Shown here: one piece after another, positions 1 through 11,689 of the stretch | Numbering within the stretch: the stretch's first letter is position 1 | Layout: each line of letters starts with the position of its first letter | NCBI GenBank assembly: GCA_027596075.1 | Contig: JADGJC010000439.1 | Location: forward strand, 1-23,808 | Origin: Rhizophlyctis rosea | Lineage: Eukaryota; Chytridiomycota; Chytridiomycetes; Rhizophlyctidales; Rhizophlyctidaceae | Direction: 5' to 3' | Length of the DNA: 23,808 nt | Notes under the pieces: model-generated | Seen by the model: only the letters and a program-made list of their open reading frames with translations | What the model was told of the DNA's origin: nothing | The model's database searches: none | Made by a program: the position numbers and the translations under genes

Positions 1-1
1 C

Positions 2-511
2 CGCAAACAAAAAACCCCAATCCCCCCCTCCCACCCGCCCTCCTGCCCATTCTGCTCCACCCTCCCCTCCCCCCCAACCCACTACACCCACGCAACATCC
101 AAAAGATACCTAGTCTTCTTCCGCTCCTGGACTGACACTTACGACTACCGCTCAATTCCCATCCCCTCCCCTTTCCCCCACCACAAAACCAAACTCCACG
201 GTCCAAGTGTTACCGTGCGTGTCAGGCATGAATTTGACGGTGAGGATGATGGGGATGTTGATGGGATTCGGTGGACGGCGGGGAGTGGGGCACGGCCTAG
301 TGTGATTATTGAGAGGTATGGGTTGGTGCAGGGTGAAGGGGTTGGGAGGGGGGTTGAGAGGTGGTTTGGAATGGAGGAGGAGAAGGAGGAGAGTGACGGA
401 GGGGATGTGGGGGGTGGGGGGGTGAGAAGTGTAGGTGGGGTTGGGAAAACGGCGGCGTTTAATCCCGTTGATGCGGATGCACCGAGATCGTACTTTAATC
501 CGTGGGCATGA
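2..511 (+). CDS. 3' end of an unrecognised protein-coding gene (cut by window start)
   Basis: One + strand frame is open from base 2 to a TGA at 509-511, giving about 169 residues with no start inside the window. The first part is Pro/Ser-rich with a CPFC pair. Then comes an aromatic-rich stretch (RYLVFFRSWTDTYDYRS), an acidic loop, a Gly/Glu-rich segment and the C-terminus SYFNPWA. I do not recognise a family. The opposite strand is also open across 145-583, but it reads as Pro/Ser/Leu low complexity, so I prefer the plus strand. The sense strand changes from A/C-rich (1-200) to G/T-rich (240-470), like other exons here. Because that pattern looks the same on both strands, it does not settle the strand. 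Introns upstream of the window are possible. Confidence 0.5.
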   Translation, partial: RKQKTPIPPSHPPSCPFCSTLPSPPTHYTHATSKRYLVFFRSWTDTYDYRSIPIPSPFPHHKTKLHGPSVTVRVRHEFDGEDDGDVDGIRWTAGSGARPSVIIERYGLVQGEGVGRGVERWFGMEEEKEESDGGDVGGGGVRSVGGVGKTAAFNPVDADAPRSYFNPWA

Positions 512-963
512 AAAGGCAAAGATAACTTTGCTCTTTGTATGTACGAATATATTTTGTAAACAGTTCTTGAGCTTGAATTGCAAATGCCTTTGAAATGATA
601 TTTGTTGATCTTGCGGGTATCATGATTGTAACTTCTCCAGATACTTTTGCCTGTCTATGTTACGTGAATCTCCAAACCTAAATTTTACGCTCAGATCCAA
701 CCACAATTCGATTGACCACATTCAGCTAAGGTGGATATATATGCGATTGCAAATTGGATATATTCTCAGCGGTGGACAGGAGCACATGCATTCACTCAAG
801 TCTGAACCCTTTCATGCTTGTCATATAATAGCTTGCAAAATCAATCCAATGAGCTACTATGTCGACTATCGTATTTCGGTGTATACACGCATACAGTTAT
901 CTACAATATAAATCACATATTCATTCGCTGAGAAGATTATGTACCACCCATTTGAGTCCTTTG
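512..963. other. Gene-free interval
   Basis: AT-richer than its surroundings, with only short overlapping open frames (for example 657-911) that lack coding character. It presumably holds the 3' flanks of the two adjacent genes. I see no RNA gene or repeat in it. Confidence 0.5.
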
Positions 964-1775
964 TCAATTGTTCCGATCCCCTGCCACAACATCTCGAAGA
1001 TCCGCCGCCGCGTCCCCACCTGCGCCCGATCCTCCTCCTGCCGCAGCGCCTCCCCTCAGATCTTCGGTTGACCCCCAGGACTTCCGCGGAACCTTGGCCT
1101 TGTCAAGGGCCCAGCCGAAGGGTGAAAGCGTAAACGGGGGATGGTGGTATGCGGCGATCGCTGCGGGGATCAAGGCGGACATTGTTACGGTGTTGAGTAG
1201 ATTATCGGTGAACGCTGTCTTCAGGTTCGTGAGTGTGGAGATGTCAGCAAATGGTATGTGGGCGTAGAGAAGGTTGACGAGAAGGGGCTGCTATGTACAA
1301 GTTGAGGGCGAAGAGGAGGAGGGACAGGAACTTGAAATACCGGTTCTGAAAGCGAGGCTCAGCTACCATAAAGATGGACAAAGATCCAAAAATGAAGCAG
1401 GGAAAATGTGGAAGGTATGGAGATGGAAGCCAAAAAAATCAAGGAAGGCAGACGTATTTGGCGGTGGTGGAGTTGCGGGACCAAAATGGGAGAATGGAAC
1501 CAAAAAATGGTGGTGCAGCCAAAAATCGAGATGCCGATGGTATGGACTTGCGCAGTGGTCCTGGCGGTGTAGCTGTCGTCTTCGCTTTGATGACTTCGGG
1601 TTCGTGCTTCCGTTCGCGCTCTCTTTCGTGGAAATTCAAGATCTCGATGACCTGATCGGGCGGGCCGGTGGGCACCAATCCAGGCCATCAATGCCCTTTC
1701 GCGCGCTTCTTCCGCTGGGATATCTTGAGCTGTATACTTGTCTACCAACTCATCCATAGTTGGTGGTGACGCCAT
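964..1775 (-). CDS. Unresolved minus-strand gene with at least one intron, function unknown
   Basis: Two coding-looking pieces on the minus strand are probably one gene. The 5' piece starts at an ATG at 1773-1775 (MASPPTMDELVDKYTAQD, then an Ala/Glu-rich stretch, then an Arg-rich basic one). The 3' piece runs from 1290 to a stop at 964. It follows a good acceptor (pyrimidine tract then TACATAG at 1291-1297) and encodes QPLLVNLLYAHIPFADIS onward, a hydrophobic and aromatic stretch, and a Gly/Ala-rich tail. A phase-0 donor that would join them is GTCCAT near 1543, but an alternative frame at 1439-1678 also looks coding, so the middle is not settled. No recognised domain; I cannot assign a role. 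The exon structure is the least reliable part. Confidence 0.35.
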
Positions 1776-2510
1776 GATTATGTGAAGATCAAGCGGAAAG
1801 GAGGGGATGAGGGGTGGGAAACAGAATCTCGTGGTTTTCATATTTTCAGCGCTCAGAAAGATGAGAGGTGCGTGAGAAAATCCCCTTCGTTCCGGAAGAG
1901 AGCTATTTTTGACCTCCGGAAATGAATGACATCTCTGACGCCTTTGGCGACGTGTCAGCACCTCGCGGCGAAGTCACTACACCTCCTGCAATTCATTTGT
2001 GCCCACCAAAGCAATTCCGTTCAGTCTTCGTATCAGCAGAATGGAATGACACCTCCCGCGGACTTTGGATAGTTGCATAGTTGCGAATTATTTCGGAGAC
2101 TTTTCGTCTCATACACGTCCCGTAAACGGAAGGAAGCACCATGCCAGTGTATGACCAAGGAAGTAAGACCTTGATCCCAATTATGCGTTCATGCAGTGGT
2201 CTTCCCCAAAAGGACTAAGAGAATCGTGCTCAAAATGACCGTAGTACTGATGCAACTGACGTCTATAGAACAAACATTTCCGGGAAACTGTTGCAAATTA
2301 CTCAAATTGGAAGGAAATAGGATGCTCTCTTCTAACTGCAGCAGACAACGCACTAGAAATGAGATCCAAACCTACTGTCACCAGGTCCCTTCAAGATATC
2401 ACAGAAATTGGCAATTCCCCAGAATGAGTTATAGGTGCGACGACTGCGGTAGAGGCTAATTTTATTGAAGTACTTAGAGAAGAAAACCTACATCCAGGCC
2501 AATCTCCACA
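1776..2510. other. Intergenic interval upstream of the unresolved gene and downstream of the NSUN5-like gene
   Basis: This stretch separates the start of the minus-strand gene at 1775 from the stop of the rRNA methyltransferase gene at 2511. Short frames such as 2196-2459 (+) have no recognisable protein character. It should contain the promoter of the unresolved gene and the 3' processing signals of the methyltransferase. I could not pick out either with confidence. Confidence 0.45.
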
Positions 2511-4552
<2,042 letters not shown>

Positions 4553-4978
4553 TGAGTTATATGGCACTTACTGTCAGACGATAGTCAGTGACGGCTTGGT
4601 ACTGGGGCGCGACCGTTACCGGCAGTTGTAGTGTAGACGTCGAATAGTCCTACACGCCCTTCGTCTATGTTAAACCCGCATGTCAATGGAGGGGTCAAAA
4701 ATAGCACTGGGAAAACTTCCCAACAGTATTTTTGGTTTGCTGACGCAGTAGTGGCGCTGGGTGGCTTGTAACTGCCCATGCCACCACGCGTCGAAGGACA
4801 AGGGTCTTAGAAAGCCCCCAACTCCATCCATGTTCACGACATTGCAACAACATGTTGAATTGCAAATCACGCTTTTGAAACTACTGGACATTTATTATGA
4901 TACAGAAAAAAGAGTATGGGACACTATACAAACTTGCAACGCTCAGTCTCACCATCATTTGACTATGGTGTTCATTGA
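4553..4978. other. Promoter interval of the rRNA methyltransferase gene
   Basis: This lies between the methyltransferase start codon (4552) and the stop codon of the secreted protein gene (4979), both on the minus strand. It should hold the methyltransferase promoter and the 3' flank of the secreted protein gene. Open frames in it are short and not convincing. I did not see a clear TATA element. Confidence 0.4.
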
Positions 4979-6034
4979 TCAGTCGTTCTTCTTCTTATCC
5001 TTGCTGCTGGAGGACTTCTTCTCCTCCTTGGAGTCACTCTTTGGAGCCCAAAAGAGCAATTCTACCATGGCTGTTTCAAAATTGAAAAACAGGGAGGCTG
5101 AAGTCAGATTATATGTCCTCTTAAACTTCTTTTACCTCAAGATCATGCCAAGAAAACAAAAAAGGACTTACTGGTAGCACTAAACGGCGCATCCTTCACC
5201 AAGCCCTTCAACGCCGGAATTTTACTCGCCACAGTATCCGCAGCCTTACACACAAACGCATTGCTGTTCTCTCCATTAACTTCCGAAATGAACTGCGTGA
5301 CGACTTTAGCTTTCGGGATCGGGGATTCGCTGTCCTTGTCGTCGCTGATGCTGTACTGCGTCACCGCCACACCGCCCGTGACGGATGCGGGAACGGTGCA
5401 GAGCTTGCGGGCGGTGAATTTGAAGGTTTGAGTGCCGTTTAGGGTGTTTTTGAATGTGAAGGTTGTCTTCTTATCAGTTGATGTGACTGAGATGAGAATA
5501 AGTGTTGGTGTTCGTGAATGGAGGGTATTGAAGTGCAGGGGAAAAACACTTACTGTTCAAGCACTCCACAACATCCGCCTTACTGGGTCCTCCCTGCAAA
5601 ACATCGCTCACGACGCTCCAGAATGTGTTGGGGCTTTGTACACTCCATCCCGTCCAGACGTTGGGCGTCACGTACTCCACAGTACCGTTCACGCATTCCT
5701 GCACATGCCAAAATCAGCATTTGTGTCCATCATGCCCAAAACGCAATGTACAGAAAACCCAATCAACACTTACGTATTCAACCATCCCAACAGCGGAGAT
5801 CTTCCCTGCCTCTTCCAACCCCTCAGTATCATCCTTCTCGCATATCTCAACAGGGTTGATGGGAACGGGCACGCGTGGGGGAGCAACGATAACAGGTGCA
5901 TTCAGGGGCGGTGCTGGCTTGTCTTCGGTCTGGCTTCCCTGGGACTTGTGCTCCTCCTCCTTCTTGCCCTTGGGGAAAGCAAAGACCGTCGAAAGGAAGA
6001 AGAGGGCAGTGAGGGCTGATGATGTGATGCGCAT
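4979..6034 (-). CDS. Predicted secreted cysteine-containing protein, function unknown
   Basis: Four exons (6034-5774, 5698-5554, 5486-5172, 5070-4979) join in phase to give 270 residues. Residues 1-20 are a typical signal peptide (MRITSSALTALFFLSTVFAF), followed by a charged Lys/Glu stretch and a Pro/Val-rich linker. The mature part holds five cysteines in the contexts EICEK, ECVNG, ECLN, LCTV and VCKA, with possible N-glycosylation sites (NGT). The C-terminus (from WAPKSDSKEE) is rich in Ser, Lys, Asp and Glu. Donors are GTAAGT at all three introns (75, 67, 101 bp) and acceptors are GCAG, TCAG and ACAG. I recognise no family. It could be a cell-wall, extracellular or host-interaction protein; nothing in the sequence decides this. 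The odd number of cysteines means at least one is unpaired or bonds intermolecularly. Confidence 0.85.
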
Positions 6035-6991
6035 GTTGGGAATGTTCGGAGTAAGTGGTGATTGGGGAAGTTTGATGAATCGAAATCAGGTAGTGATCTT
6101 CTTTTCATCGAAGATGCGAAAGTGGGTATCACGAGCTTTTATGTGTCGGTCGCCACCTTATGAACAACCAAGATACGTACGAAAAAAACTTCCGACGCAT
6201 GATTGTGATGTGTCAACACACACACTGCCACAAAACGCCAAGAAAAAATCGAAACAACATCCTGTTCATCCCTCCAAATCCCTGCCGATTGGTGTGAACC
6301 CATGATGCACGGCTGCTTTTCCAGTCCGCCTGGGTAGAGTTTTTTCACATGGTGTGCATTCAAAACTAAAACTCGCGTCTTGGCTGAAGCAACAACACAT
6401 ACCAATCCGAAATGCTCGATCGCATGAAAAAGTTGTATTGACTTGGCCCGACTGCGGGGTCGACTTGGGGATACATGTTTGCATTCTAGGGCAGTGCCGA
6501 GTTGTAAATAACGGGCTCTGAGATTGAAAGCGATTGGCGAATCGTGGACCTTGGCAGGGCAATGGCGATCTGTGGCGGAAGCCAGCTTGACGGCTATGGC
6601 ATCAGTTGCCTTAGGGAGCGTTGGGGCGTGACTGATTCTTGATATGCACTTACCATAGCTCGGGACGGGACTTTCCACCACCCCCTCTGCTGCGCTCTCT
6701 GGCGGCTTCAATCATACATGCATTGAACAGCATTAAACGGTTACAGACGTGTTCACAGCATGAATCTTGAAAGTCTCGACAAATGCCCACACAACTTTTG
6801 ACGTAGATCGCCGCTGCAACACAGAAAATCACCACAGGTTGCGAGCCGTTCAAATACATAGAGTACATAACAACAACTTTTGCATACATCTCCCCATCCT
6901 CCAAATTGCAACTCTGATTGCCGGTAGTCAGGCAAACACCCTTCCAAAATCTAACCGCGCTCCACCTAACACCCTATCAATCAACCTTCTT
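6035..6991. other. Intergenic interval with no convincing gene
   Basis: The first part must contain the promoter of the secreted protein gene at 6034. A 190-residue minus frame (6139-6711) is open but has the mixed composition of a chance frame and no recognisable motif. The 6911-7010 part is A/C-rich and may belong to the candidate gene described next. I see no RNA gene or repeat. Confidence 0.4.
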
Positions 6992-7707
6992 CTAACCCGC
7001 TCGCTCCTCCCCATTCGAACCAATGCTACCGGAATCGTGAGCTGTCGTAGCGCTAATGGTGCCCATCGACGCGGGTGTGCACGAGGTGATGACGCCGGCG
7101 ATGCGGTCGCCTGTGCACGGCGTGATATTGAGGCGGGTGAAGGTGTAGTGCGGTTGAAGTAGGATAGAATGGAGGGTTGATGCATGGTTGGGTGGCGGGA
7201 TGTGGTGAAAGTTTCTGAGGTCTCGGGCCTCTGGTTGGGATGAATATGGGAGCTGGACTACCGTAATGTTAACGTCTGTTGAATGATGCAAATGGAGACA
7301 TGCACAGTGTTTTTGATCGACTCGTGATGATTGTTGTAAAGTGTCATTTGAGCTTCTGTTGGTTTTTGAACAGGTCTAAATGTTTGGTGGATGGTGGATG
7401 TGTAAGCCAGCCCTACCTTGCGGCTGCTGTTAACAACGCGACACCTGTGCCACATGATCCCGAGTCAGAACATTCGGTGCAATAATGAATGCGAACATCT
7501 CCTTGCTTCATCTGGCAGCTGCGCAAGTAGGAACTTCTGTCTTACTGCAATGAGCCGCAAGTCTTGTAGATGCCCACATTCAGTGTTCATATCCGGGCCG
7601 AAGTTATCATACTCCCAATCCCTTAATTGTAAACCCTCGGACTGGCAGCAATTCGCATGACAAATATAGGACTTTGAGACAGAGAAATAAGGTTTCCGAT
7701 TAAACAA
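6992..7707 (-). CDS. Possible small cysteine-containing gene, splicing unresolved
   Basis: Three minus-strand segments look coding but do not join cleanly. The 7660-7537 part encodes HANCCQSEG, then DWEYDNFGPDMNTECGHLQD, ending at a good GTAAGA donor. The 7519-7421 part encodes a Cys-rich stretch (YCTECSDSGSCGTGVALLTA). The 7290-6992 part encodes LNITPCTGDRIAGVITSCTP and ends at a TAG, with strongly C-ending codons. The intron between the first two would be only about 34 bp, and the phase of the last junction does not fit, so the gene may be non-functional, wrongly split by me, or more than one locus. The repeated short-spaced cysteines resemble small secreted fungal proteins, but I see no signal peptide. 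The family is unknown. Confidence 0.3.
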
Positions 7708-7872
7708 AAAAAAAGAACTACTACTATAATTAGATACAATGTGATGAAAAGGTTGTTACTTGCTGTACATATCATAGAACTATGTAAATGTACACCGAAC
7801 GCAAAAAATTAGGTTTTGTACTATTCTACTCTCCCCACCCCACCCCACCTCCCAACCCAAACGCAACTCCCT

Positions 7873-9775
7873 CTACGACCGTTCAACGGTATGAACCCGT
7901 CCCTCCACCTCGTCCACCTTACTAATTTCCTGTGTAGCTGTGATCTTCTCATCATCCAAAGGCAAGTTCTTCATGAACGCCAAGCAAATAGCGATAGGAA
8001 TAAGCACGCACACACTAGCGATGTTGATGTTCCTGCTAACATCCGAGTACGCCATAGCGACGTTGTGGTAGAGTTGGGGGTCAGCCATGATGGTGGAGAT
8101 GTCAAAGATGTTGGCAAGGAGGGCGGTGGCGTCCGCTGGAGTGAGACCCGCTTCGACGATCTTGGCGGGTAGTTGAGCTTGCCATATAGAACCGGCGATG
8201 ATGGATCCGAGTGCGCCGCCGAATTGAGCGATGGAGAGGTACACGGCGGTGACCATCCCGACATTTTGGTGAGGTACGGCGGCTTGTGCTCCAACTTGAG
8301 TAGCCATAGTAACGAAACCGGCGCCGAAACCAGTAAGGATTTGTGCGGCGATCAAACTTGCGAGTGGGGTGTCAGGTCCACGGAGATTGACGAGAAGACC
8401 GTTACCGATGATCATAAGTCCGAGACCGATCCAAGCGAAGACGAGGTACCGCTTCGTGAACTTCGTCAGGATACCACCGACGATGGAACTGGTGACGGAG
8501 GCGAAGGACCAGGTGAGGGATATCCAAGTACCTTGAGTGAGTGTCAACCCGCGGGAAATCAGGAGGAAGGAGGAAAGGTAGTTGATGTAGGTGTACCAGG
8601 ACATGAAGACGAAGAAGACTGCCATGCAGCCTCCGAAGACGGTGCGGTTTGCGAGCATGGAGAGGGGGAGGAGGGGAGCTTTGGCGCCTTTCCATTCCCA
8701 GAGGAAGAAGAGGATGTGGATGAGGAGACCGAAGACTATGAAGCAGATTACGGTTGGGTTCTTCCAGTCGTTTTCGTAGGTAGCGTGTTGCATCAACGCC
8801 CAAAGAATCAAGAACCACGACAAGCAAATAAGGATAATCCCCACAACATCCAATTCCCAGAACATATTAAACTTGACTTCGTGGTTCTTCTTAGCGAGCG
8901 TCATGCCGAGTTTCTTAGCTTTGCTTTGGGCGTACCAGAGCATGCCAATAACGACGGAAGAGCAAATGGGCATGAGGACGATGATGACGACAAAGGCTAA
9001 GCGCCATCGGTCGGGGATGAAGGCTCCGGCGAAGAGTGGTGCGACCCAGTTGTTGATGTAGAATGTTGCGTCGGGGATGGAGGACCAGAATCCGCGGTTT
9101 GAAAGGGAGGTCAGGTCGGCGATGATGACTTGTTGCATGAGGTAGATTCCGGCTGCGCCGATGTTGTAGATTATACTGCAAGCCTGTGTTTGCGATGCAT
9201 GTCAGTCGGCGTTGGTCATGGCAAAATCATTCATTGGAAGTACCATTGATTAACTTACAGCATAACCCTGAATATTCGTAGCCGCAAACGTCATCAATAT
9301 CAATCCAACATCATACAGGACGACACTGATGAGCAATGTCTCTGCCCGACCCAACACATCAGAGATCTTAGCCAAGGGAAGCTTGACCACCGCACCAATG
9401 ATTTGGTCAACAACGGGGAGGACGAAAAGGAAGGAGTGGGCTCCGAAAGTGGAGGTGATGGCGGCGCCCAAAGTGTAGTTGGAGGAGGAGTCGAGGGACC
9501 AGACGTAGGACATGAGCATGAGACTGGTGGTTGGGGGGTGCATGGTGTAGGCGGTTAGTCAGATACGGGTGCATGATGAGAGGTGCATTTGAGGGATGTA
9601 AACAAATAAAGCACAAACGAACATACCCAGCGAAAATAACCCAATACTCCATTCTTGAGACAGTGGTGTACACCAACTCGACCTTCTTCACACCGTATTG
9701 GGTGTGCTGGTCGGCAAGCTGACCCCGCCCTTCCTCATCCTCCACCTTGAATGTTGCAACGGTTTCGGAGCTCAT
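7873..9775 (-). CDS. MFS transporter of the siderophore-iron transporter (SIT/ARN) type
   Basis: Three exons (9775-9627, 9523-9259, 9183-7873) give 574 residues. The N-terminus is a hydrophilic cytosolic tail of about 35 residues ending with YGVKKVELVYTTVSR, the usual lead into the first helix of this family. The rest alternates hydrophobic helices and loops as expected for about 14 transmembrane segments. Diagnostic stretches include VVKLPLAKISDVLGRAETLL (the loop 2-3 signature region), the YNIGAAGIY helix and GFGAGFVTMATQVGAQAAVP. These resemble fungal Sit1/Arn/MirB proton symporters that import ferric siderophores across the plasma or vesicle membrane. The exact siderophore cannot be read from sequence. 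The C-terminus is short and charged. A possible TATA element lies about 125 bp upstream. I did not see the fungal iron-GATA consensus ATCWGATAA in the first 500 bp upstream. An unspecialised drug:proton antiporter is the main alternative. Confidence 0.88.
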
Positions 9776-9900
9776 ACTTCGTTGGGTTCACGTCCAAGTA
9801 GTATCTAATTGCTGTTCACGCTGGAAGATGGACGGATGCACACCAAGGGGGGTTTCCTACACTAAACAATGGGGAGCGGGAGGACTGATGTCAGACAGAT

Positions 9901-9908
9901 TTTATAAA
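9901..9908 (-). promoter_or_regulatory. Candidate TATA element of the siderophore transporter gene
   Basis: The symmetrical sequence TTTATAAA lies 126 bp upstream of the transporter start codon (9775). Its position and sequence fit a TATA box on the minus strand. No transcript start is visible from sequence, so this is only a candidate. Confidence 0.35.
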
Positions 9909-11689
9909 ACCTGCCAAGTTGCCTCGGAAGTGGGTTTAGCTTGAGGAATCGGACTGGTCTGCCGTAGAGAAAAGGGTCGGTTTTCGTTTACGGCTTCCGG
10001 CGACCGGTGGCTTTGACCATCAAGAAAAAGCTTCACAGCACCGGGGTTCGGAAGGGCAGTTAGATTTTGGAAGGGGTTTTGTGGACGAGGAGGGGAGAAG
10101 TGAACAAGGTTTTTTGGTTTGCTCGGAAAAGGGCATGCCATCTGTTGTCCACCAAATAGTCGACATTCCAATTTTTTGAAGGATTGCTGTTGGTGGCATT
10201 CGCGGATGGGACTACCGGTAATGGGAGGACTTCGCGGCCATGCTGCGGATTGGACAAGGGTCCACCATGCCCGTTTGTATTAGTTCATGACTATGCATCC
10301 CTCCCTGCTATAATGCACAACCGTCCCTGACTCTCGGGTAAGGTTTGAGGGAGCCCATGACGGGGATGATTCCATATTTTGGCATAGGAAAGCTTTTCAA
10401 CGGTCGAAAAGTTCAACCATCGGAACCATCTTCCCCGTCCCGCGTCTTATTGGCCCGACAACCCGTTCGCGTAAGCTTGCGAAGCTGTGCGACACGTCTC
10501 AGACGGAGGTGCGCATGTGCGCCACCTTGACGCCACTGTAAAGTGGTTGGACCCTGAAGAATGTGGGGTCCTTCACATGCCACAATTACCGAGCTTTTTT
10601 GCCAAGTGGCAAAAGGAAAAAAATAGTGATCAGATGGAGTCCTTGGAGTGATGCTGGACAGTGGACACTGGACATATTGGTTGTGTGGGGGTCCAATGAG
10701 GGTTTCTACTATGTTTCAAGTTCAGATGGAGGGTAGAAACCCCCCGCCAAGACTGTGTCTTCCCGACTCCCGAGTCCCAACACCATATAATCGATCGACC
10801 CCTTGAAGGGTTTAAACTTCCTTGACATTTGTGAATTTCATTCTGTGGCTCATTTTGTCCTCTGAGATATCAGAACTGGTAAATTTCATACATTCTTCAA
10901 ACTCTGCTGTCCCCTGGGGGTCCATGGACAGATGTCCCGAGGGAATGCGCCGTTGTACTTTGCACTTTGCCACACTGCACAATGCAGACCGTCAGACCGA
11001 GCCAATCAGTAAATGACTTTCTTTGCAGGGTCAGAACGATGGATCGTTTCCTGTCGTTGATCTTTGGCAAGTTTTCCAAATGATGTAGCGTAGGTAAGGT
11101 TGAGCACACCCAATGACAGCGATATTGCCAGATGCATGGTGCCCGGAAAGGGGTTCACCTCAACAACCATGAGTAACAGCGATGATGTCGATCAGAGTTT
11201 CTGTTCGTGACTCCACCTGCAATTCGTTCAACGTCTTCTAACATTTAAGCTCCTGTCCTTGCACCCGACTGTCTTTAAGTATGGCCGATGACCATTTGCC
11301 TGACGTCAACTTTGAATTACAAATATGGAAGGGAAGCGAAATGCGAATCGACCATTTTTTCGCTAGCGGCGTAACCCATCTAGCATCGGAAAAATACCAG
11401 TGTTATGTCCGAAAGGGAAAGAGAAACCGAACGTCAACGGGTAGTAAACAAACTGGGGGGTTGTCCAGTTCGAAGGTTCGGGCCTGGCTAAGGGTATGGC
11501 GCAGTCACTCAGGTAACGGTGCCACCGAACACGTTTTCAGATTTCATCATTCACTCAAGCCGGCCGCGATCTGGATGTGTTCTTTGAGGTTTGGCCTGCC
11601 TTCGATAATTTTATGAACATCATAAGACATAGCATAGACCTGCATAGAGCCCTCATCTAGTCATACCCATCTGAGTGCAAACACCCAAC
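9909..11689. other. Long gene-poor interval between two divergent genes
   Basis: About 1.8 kb between the upstream region of the transporter gene and the aminotransferase start. The largest open frame (11281-11616, +, 111 codons) has no family resemblance and no long hydrophobic or repeated pattern, so I do not call it a gene. The interval holds a perfect TGACGTCA octamer (separate entry) and short dyads such as GTCCATGGAC near 10919. It may carry regulatory sequence for both flanking genes or a non-coding transcript, which cannot be told from sequence. Confidence 0.4.
11301..11308. promoter_or_regulatory. Perfect TGACGTCA (CRE-type) octamer
   Basis: TGACGTCA is the full palindromic site bound by CREB/ATF-type bZIP proteins, which in fungi include stress and amino acid regulators. 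It lies 382 bp upstream of the aminotransferase start codon. One 8-bp site can occur by chance, so function is an inference. Confidence 0.3.

Noticed and set aside
145..583. Open minus-strand frames opposite the first gene
   Set aside because: Pro/Ser/Leu low-complexity translations that are expected opposite G/T- and A/C-skewed coding sequence.
1274..1759. 161-codon + strand frame
   Set aside because: Lys/Trp/Gly-rich chance composition, no motif, and it overlaps better minus-strand coding evidence.
6139..6711. 190-codon minus frame upstream of the secreted protein gene
   Set aside because: No coding-like codon pattern, no recognisable motif and no clear splice context.
8173..9000. 275-codon open frame on the + strand opposite the transporter's third exon
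   Set aside because: It mirrors the transporter's codon pattern, is highly charged and Glu/Asp-rich, and has no family resemblance. The transporter reading is unmistakable.
11281..11616. 111-codon + frame before the aminotransferase
   Set aside because: No family resemblance or splice link to the aminotransferase, whose own ATG at 11690 starts a consistent model.
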